Source: an uncultured Actinomycetes bacterium
Lineage (GTDB): Bacteria > Actinomycetota > Actinomycetes > Mycobacteriales > Nakamurellaceae
Assembly: GCA_937926105.1 (NCBI GenBank)
Contig: CALANS010000149.1
Span: 14,096-78,095 of the forward strand
Direction: 5' to 3'
Length of the DNA stretch: 64,000 nucleotides
The notes under the pieces were generated by a model that was not told the origin of the DNA, searched no databases, and worked only from the letters and a program-made list of their open reading frames with translations. Made by a program: the position numbers and the translations under genes. Below, in pieces: positions 9,122 to 17,428 of the stretch. Each line of letters starts with the position of its first letter. Within the stretch, counting starts at the first letter, position 1.

Positions 9122-11089
9122 GTGAGCAAAGAGTGCCGCCAGAGCGATGAGCCGCGGGAAGGCAACCGCCTGAGTCGCGATACGGATCGCCGTCGGGCAA
9201 TCCCGCCATGGTGGCGTGACCGGGCATTAACGCTGCCGGCGGCGTCAGGTGTGATGCTGGCCGGCGGTTTTGTGGGGGCACAGTCGGCCCAGCACATGAC
9301 GTCGATGGTGCTCTACGCTCTCGCGGTGATCCTGAGCGGATGCACGTTCGCGCCGCAGGCGCTGCGGAGCCTGCGGCACGGCCAGCTCGGTGTGGCGATC
9401 TTGATGACCGTCGCGGTCGTCGGAGCCCTGATTCTCGGTCAGATCGCCGAGTCCGCTGTGCTGGGATTCGTCTTCGCGACCGCTCTGGTTCTGAAGGCTC
9501 GGGCGATGGCTCGGGCTCGGCACGGCCTGCGCGTCCTCCTCGATGTGCTGCCCAGCACGGCCCGGATCGGTTATATCGGAGGTGAAGTCGACATCCCGGT
9601 CGATAATGTCCGGATGTTCGATGTCCTGGTAGTACGGCCTGGCGAGCGGATAGCGACCGACGGCATCGTGGTGTCGGGACGATCAACGGTCGACGCCTCT
9701 GCGGTCACCGGCGAGTCGACTCTCCTTCGCGTCGAACCAGGGGATCCGGTACCGGCGGGTGCGCTCAACGGCGCTGGGCCACTGCATCTGGAGGCCACAG
9801 CCGACGGACGCGACAACTCGTTGACCGCCATCGTGCGTCTGGCCGAGCGGGCCCACACTCGAAAAGGCACCCGCAGCAGGCTAGCAGATCGTATCGCCCG
9901 GGCGTTGGTGCCCGCGATACTGATCGGCGCTGCCCTGGTAGCCGCCCTAGGATCACTCTTCGGAGATCCCACGGCGTGGATCGAGCGCGCCCTGGTCGTC
10001 CTCGTCGCCGCATCTCCTGGCGCTTTGGCGATCGCGGTTCCGGTCACCGTAATCTCAGGTATCGCCGCCGCCAGCCGATCCGGAATGGTCATCAGATCAG
10101 GTTGTGCCTTCGAGCGTCTGGCGGCGATTCGCACCGTTGCATTCGACAAGACCGGCGCCCTGACACGCAACCGACCGCGGGTCGTAGAGGTCAGGTCAGT
10201 GGATTGCGTCACCCGGTCCCAGCTACTTGCCTGGGCGGCCGGGGTAGAGACCCGCAGCTTCCACCCACTGGCTGCAGCGCTCATCGCCGCAGCGCCGAAC
10301 GCCCCAGCCGCTACCGAATTGATCGAGCATCCAGGCCAAGGAGTGAGCGGAACACTGGCCGGCAGACGCGTGCAAGTTGGCTCAACTCGCTGGCTGGATC
10401 CCGGCGCCCTGACCGCCGCGCTGCACGAGATGGCAAACCAGGGCATGACGACCGTCGTGGTCCACGTCGACGGGTTACTGGCGGGAATCATAGGAATTCG
10501 CGACGAACTTCGACCCGAGGCCCGCGACGCGGTAGCCCAACTACACAAAGCCGATCTGCTCACGGTGGTCCTGAGCGGCGATGATGCGCGCACCGCACAG
10601 GCCCTTGCCACACAGGTCGGCATCACCAGCGTTCGAGCCGAATGCCCTCCACAAGACAAAGCGCGTGCAGTCGCGGCCCTGGGACCATGCACAGCTATGG
10701 CTGGACACGGAATCAACGACCCGGCCGCGTTGGCCGCAGCCGAAGTGGGGATCGCAATAGGCGCGGGAGGCTCCGCTCTCGCCGTCCAATCCGCAGACCT
10801 GGCCATCACCGGAACCGACCTCCGAGTGCTACCACGCGCGCTGACACACGTGCGACGAGGCCGGATGATCATGACCCAGAACGTCATCGTGGCTTTTGCC
10901 GTCATCGGCGCCCTGTTCCCACTGGCCCTGCTGGGTATGCCTGGCCTAGTTGGCACAGTGCTCATCCAGGAGACAGCCGAACTTGTCGTCATCTTCAACG
11001 GAATGCGTGCGGCACGACTACCGCCCACCACCATCCCAACAGCCGAACCAAGGATGCGCCGGATGGCGGCACCTACCAGCCTGAGATAG
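9122..11089 (+). CDS. P1B-like heavy-metal P-type ATPase with altered catalytic motifs
   Basis: 655 aa with the actuator, membrane and P/N-domain order of a P1B ATPase and no N-terminal metal-binding domain. TGES (196-199) and the HP dipeptide (381-382) are kept, and Asp342 of the phosphorylation site is present. Three key positions differ from the family: the membrane motif is SPG (298-300) instead of CPC/SPC; the phosphorylation loop is DKTGALT (Ala346) instead of DKTGTLT; and the hinge is GHGIND (His529) instead of GDGIND, losing the Mg-binding Asp. Ala346 (10157-10159) and His529 (10706-10708) can each arise from one base change. The frame is intact, so the protein may be non-transporting, a sensor, or an early pseudogene. 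CopC follows 70 bp downstream. Confidence 0.85.
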   Translation: MSKECRQSDEPREGNRLSRDTDRRRAIPPWWRDRALTLPAASGVMLAGGFVGAQSAQHMTSMVLYALAVILSGCTFAPQALRSLRHGQLGVAILMTVAVVGALILGQIAESAVLGFVFATALVLKARAMARARHGLRVLLDVLPSTARIGYIGGEVDIPVDNVRMFDVLVVRPGERIATDGIVVSGRSTVDASAVTGESTLLRVEPGDPVPAGALNGAGPLHLEATADGRDNSLTAIVRLAERAHTRKGTRSRLADRIARALVPAILIGAALVAALGSLFGDPTAWIERALVVLVAASPGALAIAVPVTVISGIAAASRSGMVIRSGCAFERLAAIRTVAFDKTGALTRNRPRVVEVRSVDCVTRSQLLAWAAGVETRSFHPLAAALIAAAPNAPAATELIEHPGQGVSGTLAGRRVQVGSTRWLDPGALTAALHEMANQGMTTVVVHVDGLLAGIIGIRDELRPEARDAVAQLHKADLLTVVLSGDDARTAQALATQVGITSVRAECPPQDKARAVAALGPCTAMAGHGINDPAALAAAEVGIAIGAGGSALAVQSADLAITGTDLRVLPRALTHVRRGRMIMTQNVIVAFAVIGALFPLALLGMPGLVGTVLIQETAELVVIFNGMRAARLPPTTIPTAEPRMRRMAAPTSLR

Positions 11090-11158
11090 CCCGCCAGTGT
11101 GCATCCCACTGTGAACATCATCAGGCACGCATCAATACCACAGAAAGGTAAGTATCCT

Positions 11159-11737
11159 ATGGCTCGCATCAGCCACGCCAGACGCACAGACTGCCGCACT
11201 ACCCGAAACCAAACGCACATCCGTGTGGCCATCGTCCTGATGGCGACGCTGCTCACTCTCCTCGGCACCGCCGGGACCGCTTCGGCCCACTCCGGTCTGA
11301 CCGAGAGTGATCCAGCCGACAGAGCCACACTGGACACCGCCCCAACCGCTATCACTCTCACGTTCAACGAACCGATACGCAACATCGGCGCTACCATCGT
11401 GGTCACCGGACCCAACGGCAACGTCTTCACGCAGGACAACAACGCCAGCGTCAAGGGCAACGTCTTGTCCGCCCGCGTGGAAGGTGCCGGCCCAGCCGGT
11501 GACTACAAAATCGCCTATAGAATCGTATCCGCCGACGGCCACGCCGTCACCGGCCAGACCACGTACACCCTCAGCACAGCAGCGGCCGGCTCCGCAACCG
11601 GAACTCCGCCCGGGAACAACATCGACGCAGACGCCGCGAGTGGCCTGCCCACCTGGACCTGGATCGCACTTGCGGTCGTCGCCGCCGGGATTGCAGCCAT
11701 CGCGATCAACCTAGTGACACGATCCAAACGCTCGTAG
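11159..11737 (+). CDS. copC: CopC-domain extracytoplasmic copper-binding protein
   Basis: 192 aa. The signal peptide ends TASA, leaving mature His1 (HSGLTESDPAD), the N-terminal ligand of the CopC Cu(II) site. The second His ligand is in VSADGHAVTGQ. A beta-sandwich of about 95 residues is followed by a low-complexity linker and a C-terminal membrane helix (WIALAVVAAGIAAIAIN), a tethered form common in Actinobacteria. Start at the ATG at 11159 with AAAGG upstream. Together with YcnI and CopD it completes an extracellular copper-handling set in this island. Confidence 0.92.
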   Translation: MARISHARRTDCRTTRNQTHIRVAIVLMATLLTLLGTAGTASAHSGLTESDPADRATLDTAPTAITLTFNEPIRNIGATIVVTGPNGNVFTQDNNASVKGNVLSARVEGAGPAGDYKIAYRIVSADGHAVTGQTTYTLSTAAAGSATGTPPGNNIDADAASGLPTWTWIALAVVAAGIAAIAINLVTRSKRS

Positions 11738-12646
11738 CGCTGACAACGAGGCCATGAACCGACCCGGCAAGTCCGGAGACTCCGGACACGCCGGGGCGGT
11801 TGACCAAGCTAACACCGCGTGGCCTGGAGAAAGTGGCGGCATGGATCGAGAAACACCAGGAACTACGGAACGCACCTTCAGCGCATTGGACGAAATCGTC
11901 GGAACAGGAAGGGGTTCGTACGACGACGAATCACCTCCGGATCCGTGCAGCGGTCCGCCCTGAGGTTTCTGTCGTACGCCGTAACGGATCCGCTACCGGG
12001 GATGGAGCTGTTCGATTCACCCGAGCAGGCTGCACTTGCCGGATCGAGATCCAAGTCCGGAAGCCACGCCCCGAGTGATCGCGGCACCGGCCGGGCGAAG
12101 AGCCCAGCATCCCTTACGTGACCATTCGCACCGACAGCCACCGGGATTCCTCGATCGAGACATTTCCATGTGCCTTCAAGCCCTTATGGACAATGATGTG
12201 AGCCCGCTAGCGTCGGTGCCCGAAGGGACTGTTCGGATCAGAGGTCGAGTGCGTCGCTACTCTGACCCCTGTTCGATTTGGACGATCGATAGCCGTCCAC
12301 CAGCCGTCCTTGTTGGCAATGGTCAATCGGGACGCACCACGCCGAGTGCACTTCGCCTGCGGTCACTTCCGACACTGACGCGTCATTACCTTTGGACGTC
12401 AATCAACACACAAACGAAATGACACCACATTATCAGCACCGTTTGTGCAGGTAGGAACGCCGGAGCGGCATCAGGCTCGCGTACCGTGCGCCACCGGTAA
12501 AGTGCGCGGCAGCCTGATTTCAAAGTGCGCGAGGTCGTCAACCTGTGAGATCATCTTCGCCCACGGCGTCGGCGGTGGCCGGCCCCTGCCCAGGGCTCCC
12601 GGCGGTCTACCTCGCTGTTCGAAGCCCTCGCGCGCAGCAAGTAGTC
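11738..12646. other. interval without a confident gene after the metal island
   Basis: Several short open frames overlap each other, none with a clear ribosome site or recognised family. A frame around 11800-11960 begins with a plausible helix (LTPRGLEKVAAWIEKHQE) and may be a remnant of a DNA-binding protein, but I cannot support it. From 12160 to 12440 base composition is lower in GC than the flanks. It may mark the junction between the metal cargo and the element backbone. Confidence 0.35.
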
Positions 12647-13390
12647 ATGATGGTCGATGAACTGCCTGCGCCAGTGGTCGCGCAGCATCAGAAGCGCATC
12701 GAACAGTTCGTCGTGACGGCCCGACGCATCTCCGGTCACTCGCTCCTGACCGATCTGGAGCAGTTCAGGCAGTGGGCATCGGGTTCGCTGCAGTTGCATC
12801 AGGTCGGCGAGGAGCGCCGCATGACTGTGAACGTTCCTCCGGAGGAGTCGTTTGAGTCTCTTGCTGCGCGCTGCCGACCCGTGATCTTGGATGGCGAGTC
12901 ATGCCATTACGCGAAGGTCTTGGGATCCGTTCGCGCGTTTCTCAATGGCCACCCGACGTTCGACGGGCAGGTCCGACAACTGTCTCGGATCTGGAAGTCT
13001 GCCGTCAGCCCCGCGGACGACTCTGGGTTTGCCGTGCTCGTCGACGGTGCCATCGACAACCCCAAGCGATACGCTGACCTGGCGAACTCATGGCTCTATG
13101 GGGATCTTGTCCACGCTGACGAGCACGACGCGGCCGACGGTGTCAGCATCAACATTCGCTTCATGGCGGCCGTCGTGCTCTACGGACAGGTTGCCATGAG
13201 CGCCGTGGCGACACTGAACGTGATCAAGGATGCGCGAAGCCAGGGAGCAATCGCCGTGGCGAACGAGGCGTTCGACACTCCGGTGAGCGTGGATGTCCCA
13301 CTGAGTTTCCCAGTCAGTGCTGCCGTTATCGTTGCTCCCGGAGACTCCGTTCAGGACCTGCGGAACGCCGTAGACAACGCTGCAAAGTGA
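12647..13390 (+). CDS. hypothetical protein, unrecognised
   Basis: 247 aa from the ATG at 12647 (a second ATG follows directly). The N-terminal part is alpha-helical and charged (VVAQHQKRIEQFVVTARRI); the middle contains RQLSRIWKSAVSPADDSG and the C-terminal part is hydrophobic beta-like. No signal peptide and no motif I can assign. The codon pattern (GC-rich third positions, sensible amino-acid mix) supports a real gene. Stands alone between the metal island and two minus-strand hypotheticals. Confidence 0.6.
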   Translation: MMVDELPAPVVAQHQKRIEQFVVTARRISGHSLLTDLEQFRQWASGSLQLHQVGEERRMTVNVPPEESFESLAARCRPVILDGESCHYAKVLGSVRAFLNGHPTFDGQVRQLSRIWKSAVSPADDSGFAVLVDGAIDNPKRYADLANSWLYGDLVHADEHDAADGVSINIRFMAAVVLYGQVAMSAVATLNVIKDARSQGAIAVANEAFDTPVSVDVPLSFPVSAAVIVAPGDSVQDLRNAVDNAAK

Positions 13391-13478
13391 GCATTGGCGG
13401 GGGCCGGCCGAAGAACGGGCTGGCCCACCTTGTGATCGAAGAGTAGCCGGCGTGGGCCGCCTGGGTGGTTCGGTGCTG

Positions 13479-14141
13479 TCACGGTTGGCGGCTTGGTCCG
13501 TTCCAGGTGAACATGTCGTCGTTGAGGTCGCCGTCGACGGTGAGGTCGGTCCACTCCCGGTAGCACGGTCCGGTCCGGAACTGTGCTCGTAGCAGGAACC
13601 CGGTTTCGACGTCGAGCGTGTAGGACCAGCCGGGTGTCCTGTCTGTGTGCGAGGTCGCCATGGTGATCAGCGCGGCAGGCTGGCCATGGTGACCGATCGG
13701 CCGGGCCGGGCCGAGCGGTGGGTAGTGACGTTGTTCTGGCGGGACTCGCGGCGGGGCTTGGAGTTGCTCGGCGGGCAAGGGACGCCGCGTCAGGATGGCG
13801 GTCGGCTCCGGGTCATCGGCCCGGTAGCCGTGCTCGCCCGGGTAGTGCGGGATGCGCCAGCCAGTGACGCCGTCGGATATCCGCAGCGGCTGCCCTTCCA
13901 ACGTCTCGCTCCGGTACCTGGTCCCTGCCTGGAAGATGCGGCGGGCGATCTCGATGAGGGTTTCATCGGCGCCGTGTGGTGCCAGGGCGGTGATGTAGGG
14001 GGCCCGCAGCAGGTTCGGCAGCTTCTCGTTGCCGCATAGGATGCGTTCCCGCATGATTACCGAGCACGGCATGCTGCTTTCGGTGATCTCTGCGGCTCGG
14101 GCTATCCCGCGGGCGATCAGGTCATCGGTGCCGCTGCTCAT
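13479..14141 (-). CDS. hypothetical protein, unrecognised
   Basis: 220 aa from the ATG at 14141, which has AAGGAG 7 nt upstream; an ATG at 14159 is possible but has no such site. The C-terminal part (YTLDVETGFLLRAQ ... TVDGDLNDDMFTW) resembles the last strands of LolA/RseB-type lipoprotein-binding folds, a weak likeness only. Pro/Arg-rich central section. Follows the gene at 14176-14886 by about 35 bp on the same strand, so probably co-transcribed with it. Confidence 0.6.
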   Translation of the reverse strand: MSSGTDDLIARGIARAAEITESSMPCSVIMRERILCGNEKLPNLLRAPYITALAPHGADETLIEIARRIFQAGTRYRSETLEGQPLRISDGVTGWRIPHYPGEHGYRADDPEPTAILTRRPLPAEQLQAPPRVPPEQRHYPPLGPARPIGHHGQPAALITMATSHTDRTPGWSYTLDVETGFLLRAQFRTGPCYREWTDLTVDGDLNDDMFTWNGPSRQP

Positions 14142-14175
14142 ACTTGACTCCTTCGCCACCTGGTCTCACCGCCGC

Positions 14176-14886
14176 TCAGGGCGCCAGCGGTTGGGAATGC
14201 TCGTGCATCGCGTTCTCGTGGCGGACGCGCGTGCCGATAGACGCCGGAACCTGCTCATCGTCCAGGTCGTTTGGGACTGGGTACCGGACGAAGCCGAACC
14301 CGGTGGCCACCCGGACATACAACTCGTCGACGTCCGGCCGGGCGGACGCATTGATCAGCGTGGGTATCTCTGGTCTGTGGGCGGCACACGCCGGGGTTTC
14401 GCACCAACGGTCCCGGCGACGCCGCAACTCCCGTGCCAGGCGGCGGGACCGGTCCTCCCACGCTTTGACGGTGCGGGCGCCACGGTCGATGGCGTCCAGG
14501 TAGCCCAGCAACTCGAAGCGGTAGGTCCGCTGGATGGAATCGTGCCAGACCAGCGGCTCTGACTCCCACAAGACGGTGTCTCCGTCTCGGCGGACTTGAA
14601 GCCACAGAGATGCGTCGTCCGGGAGTCCGCACGAGCAGATGCCGATCATCGCGGGGCAGGGCTGTTCGGATGGCAGCAGCACCCTGGAGTCAGGAGGCAG
14701 TAGCCCGACCGGATCCGGCGGGTGGAACTGCGCTGGTTCCGAGCGGAGTTCTCCCGTACGGAAGTGGGTTGGTCGCTCCAAATCCAAGATGTCGACGCCG
14801 TCGACCAGGCAGTGCGTGACCGCTCTGCCGGCACGGACATCGGTCGTGATCGCCAGCGACGAAAGCTGACGGCTGGGGCCGCTCAC
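14176..14886 (-). CDS. hypothetical protein, unrecognised
   Basis: 236 aa from a GTG at 14886. Contains a beta-rich N-terminal half with a Cys cluster (SEQPCPAMIGICSCGLPDD) and a CETPAC pair later, then a basic helix (RSRRLARELRRRRDRWC). No family recognised. First gene of a two-gene minus-strand unit with 13479-14141. Confidence 0.55.
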   Translation of the reverse strand: MSGPSRQLSSLAITTDVRAGRAVTHCLVDGVDILDLERPTHFRTGELRSEPAQFHPPDPVGLLPPDSRVLLPSEQPCPAMIGICSCGLPDDASLWLQVRRDGDTVLWESEPLVWHDSIQRTYRFELLGYLDAIDRGARTVKAWEDRSRRLARELRRRRDRWCETPACAAHRPEIPTLINASARPDVDELYVRVATGFGFVRYPVPNDLDDEQVPASIGTRVRHENAMHEHSQPLAP

Positions 14887-15189
14887 TTGCCCTGGGTGAT
14901 GTCCAATCTGCTGGTCATGACAGCGATGCTACTCGTGCTGCCAGGCTGCGTGACCTCACCGCGGAGATGCGCTGCGTATCCCTCATCAGTGTGCTTGTGC
15001 CATCCAAAAATGTGGAGAGCGGCACACCGGCGGCTGCACCGCCGTCGCCAAGCTGTGGGCGGCGCCAAACCCGAGCAATTCTAACGACGAATGGTCTCGC
15101 ACGCCGCGATCGGCTCGCCATGGGTTCGCCAGCACGACCTGGGTAGCCAAACCCGTCACCGGTTGACCATAGGCTTGCGGTGCTGACGA
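14887..15189. other. intergenic interval
   Basis: I see no gene, repeat or strong promoter. It separates the two-gene hypothetical unit from the GNAT pseudogene and probably holds the promoter of the former. Confidence 0.35.
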
Positions 15190-15634
15190 TCACAGGTGCA
15201 TCAGGCCCGCGTTGGTTGGTGTGAAGCCGCATGCGTTTGTCGTCGGCACGTGAATCCTGACCCCAGCGTGGCACTTGGGTTCTAGCGCTCGCCGCAACAC
15301 TGGCACTTCGGAGAGGGTGTTGCGTATGGCGCGCAGGGGCAGGAAGCGGCAGCTCGAGGTCGAGGCCCGGTACTGCCAGTGGGCAGCGACCATCACATCC
15401 TGGAGCCGGGCGTGCATCCGGCCGTCCCACACCACATTGACAAACCCGGCGAGCGGGGCGGCCCACCGGGCGGGTCTCGCCTGTCGGGCGGCGACCCAGC
15501 CAAGGCTGTGCTGTTCAACCAGACGTCGCCAGTCCCGGTCCGCGCGAGGCCGCGTTCGCGCCGAAGGCGTCGGCGTGCAACCGGTTCGCCTCGTCGCTGG
15601 TGAACTCGCCGCGCCACATCGTCTCGATCGTCAC
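15190..15634 (-). pseudogene. frameshifted GNAT N-acetyltransferase remnant
   Basis: Reading the minus strand from the GTG at 15634 gives VTIETMWRGEFTSDEANRLH in one frame. After about 15555 the match continues in another frame as RRLVEQHSLGWVAARQ, then GFVNVVWDGRMHARLQDVMV, and ends ACGFTPTNAGLMHL at the stop near 15190. These pieces, in order, match a widespread actinobacterial GNAT acetyltransferase of about 140 aa. The acetyl-CoA loop (RxxGxG/A) expected after the VMVA strand is unrecognisable, so the gene has at least one frameshift and a degraded core. Non-functional. Confidence 0.75.
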
Positions 15635-15722
15635 TCGCAACACGCTATGACTGAGGCGTCCAAGGCTCAATCGGAGAGCAGAGCCGGGCAGTGCAGAGCG
15701 GTGTGCGCGGCCAGCAGGGGCC

Positions 15723-16274
15723 TCACCTACCGTCGACGATGAAATCCGCCCGTTCGGCGGGTCGCTCACCGGCGACGTAGGCGTCCTCTTCCGGCATCCA
15801 CACATCCAGCCACTGCCGGCGCATCGCATCGCCATCGCGGGCCAGTCCCCGCTCCAGTCGCAGGTCGCGGGGTGTTGACACCCAGACGGTCAGATCCCAC
15901 CGATCCGACAGGTCCTGGCGCGTTGCCGAGACTCCCTCGACGATGACCACCCCGCCGGTCGGAACGTCGTGCCATTCGGCGCCCGCATCGGTTGCCCAGT
16001 CCCATCGCTGATAGCGCCCGGGACGGCCGGTCCGAAGCGGATCCAGGACCTGGCGGATCATTCGTTGTCGGTCCCAGCCAGGTACTGTCGGTCGCGCGAA
16101 ATCGTCCAGGCACACCACTGTCGCCCCGCCCAGCGTGGCAGCGAGCAGGCTGGCCAGCGTGCTCTTGCCGGCACCGCCCTCGCCATCTATGGCCACGAGC
16201 ACAGTCCGCGGCGTGCCGTCACGCAGCCGCCGGACGTGGGCGGCAAGTTCGACCGCGGTCACCGTGACAGGCAC
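15723..16274 (-). CDS. uridine kinase-like P-loop phosphotransferase
   Basis: 183 aa from the GTG at 16274; the open frame extends to 16592 but the upstream part is not family-like. Walker A AIDGEGGAGKSTLASLL, then VVCLDDFARP, a strand VVIVEGVSATR and the lid region RDLRLERGLARDGDAMR match the uridine kinase/phosphoribulokinase-type family of P-loop kinases. Substrate cannot be told from sequence. Stands alone on the minus strand, upstream of the GNAT remnant. Confidence 0.8.
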   Translation of the reverse strand: MPVTVTAVELAAHVRRLRDGTPRTVLVAIDGEGGAGKSTLASLLAATLGGATVVCLDDFARPTVPGWDRQRMIRQVLDPLRTGRPGRYQRWDWATDAGAEWHDVPTGGVVIVEGVSATRQDLSDRWDLTVWVSTPRDLRLERGLARDGDAMRRQWLDVWMPEEDAYVAGERPAERADFIVDGR

Positions 16275-16698
16275 ATCACAATTGTGCCCAAACCGGCAGC
16301 AGCATCCGTCCGCCCGACCCCGGTTGACGATCGCTGAGCAGTGACGATGGCGACCCGGCAGGTGATCCAGCCCGCGCTCCACCGCGGTCGGTGGTTCGTA
16401 CGATCTCGGCATGGCGCACCGAAGCTGGCTTGGCCTGTTTTCGACTGTCGCTATGGCCCCGTTTTCAAGCGTCGTCGACACGTTCGAGTCCGAGGGGTCC
16501 GGTGCGCCTGCAACGGGGCGCGCGGGCTGCGCTTGAATGGTTCGCCTCGATGGCGGCGGTTGGTCGGCGACGGGTTGTGGGCTGATCTGCATCCACAGTG
16601 TGAGAGTTATCCACGTTCTCGCCGCTGGGGTCGCGATGCCGCTCGCGATTCTGGTCTTTTTCGGGGGGTGACCGGATTCTTGCGATAGGAGTGATGTT
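16275..16698. other. intergenic region with DnaA-box-like motifs
   Basis: No supported gene. Around 16575-16616 there are three near-matches to the DnaA box (TTGTGGGC, ATCCACAG and TTATCCACG), none perfect. This could be chance in GC-rich DNA or a relic of an origin. Confidence 0.3.
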
Positions 16699-16935
16699 AT
16701 GCGTGGGAGTCATGTAAGGCCGCGCGCTCTGACTGCACGATTGACCGCTGCCGAGTGGCCGACCGGTGTGGCGCTTCCAAATACTCGATCGGTGATGCTG
16801 ATTCCTCCAGCTCGCGGCGAACGTGTCGTCAGCGTCATTTGCGACATCCTAGGTCGAGAACTGACGCTGGAATTGTCATTCGCAACACTGTATCGGTGGT
16901 GTGAGGCAACTTCCAGCGCTCTTCGTGACGGGTGA
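16699..16935 (+). CDS. short hypothetical protein
   Basis: 78 aa. Supported mainly by AGGAG at 16687-16691, 7 nt before the ATG at 16699. Sequence has no recognised motif; two Cys (VICDILG, YRWCEAT) and a mixed composition. No clear operon partner. May be spurious. Confidence 0.35.
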   Translation: MRGSHVRPRALTARLTAAEWPTGVALPNTRSVMLIPPARGERVVSVICDILGRELTLELSFATLYRWCEATSSALRDG

Positions 16936-17428
16936 CGGTCAGCGCTGCCCGGGAATTGATCCCGGGTGCGTCGAGGCTTGAAGGCTTCGTAGCCCGTCTA
17001 CTGGCGCTGATATCGGCAGACGTTCGTCGGTGCTCGAATTGGTTAAGCGCATCCAGGGGTACGGGCCGGGGGCGGCGCAGCAGACGCCATGGCTGAACGA
17101 GCCCAGACACCATGGTTGTGCGGGCAGTCGCGCCCGTCTGGGAAGGTCAGCGTGTGCGGCTTGCAGGGGCCGATGTCAGCTTCGTCGGTGGTCAGCGCCG
17201 CGGTCGGGCTTTCGGTCCAGCGTCTGCGCGCAATATGGAGCTACGAAGTGGCCGTCAAGCTGCGGTCCGCGAGTGCGTCCACAAGCGGGCCCGGGCCAGT
17301 TTCCGCGTCTTCGACATCGAGATCGCGTACCGCCGGTCGACAACGCGGGAATCCATTTGCGGATTCTGGGTACGGCTTATTGCAGTTCCGAGTCTGCACG
17401 TGGTAAGGCGATGGTTCGGTTCGGAAAA
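16936..17428. other. intergenic region downstream of the relaxase gene
   Basis: Short overlapping open frames only, none with a recognised product or good ribosome site. Holds the 3-prime end of the relaxase transcript. Confidence 0.35.

Noticed and set aside
9571..11460. 629-codon minus-strand open frame
   Set aside because: Antisense shadow of the P-type ATPase and CopC genes; Ala/Arg/Ser-rich with no domains.
11754..12422. Overlapping short open frames after copC
   Set aside because: They overlap each other in different frames, lack ribosome sites and have no family likeness.
16575..16616. Cluster of DnaA-box-like motifs
   Set aside because: All three carry mismatches and no iterons or AT-rich unwinding region is nearby. 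The 21.4-23.2 kb region is a better origin candidate.
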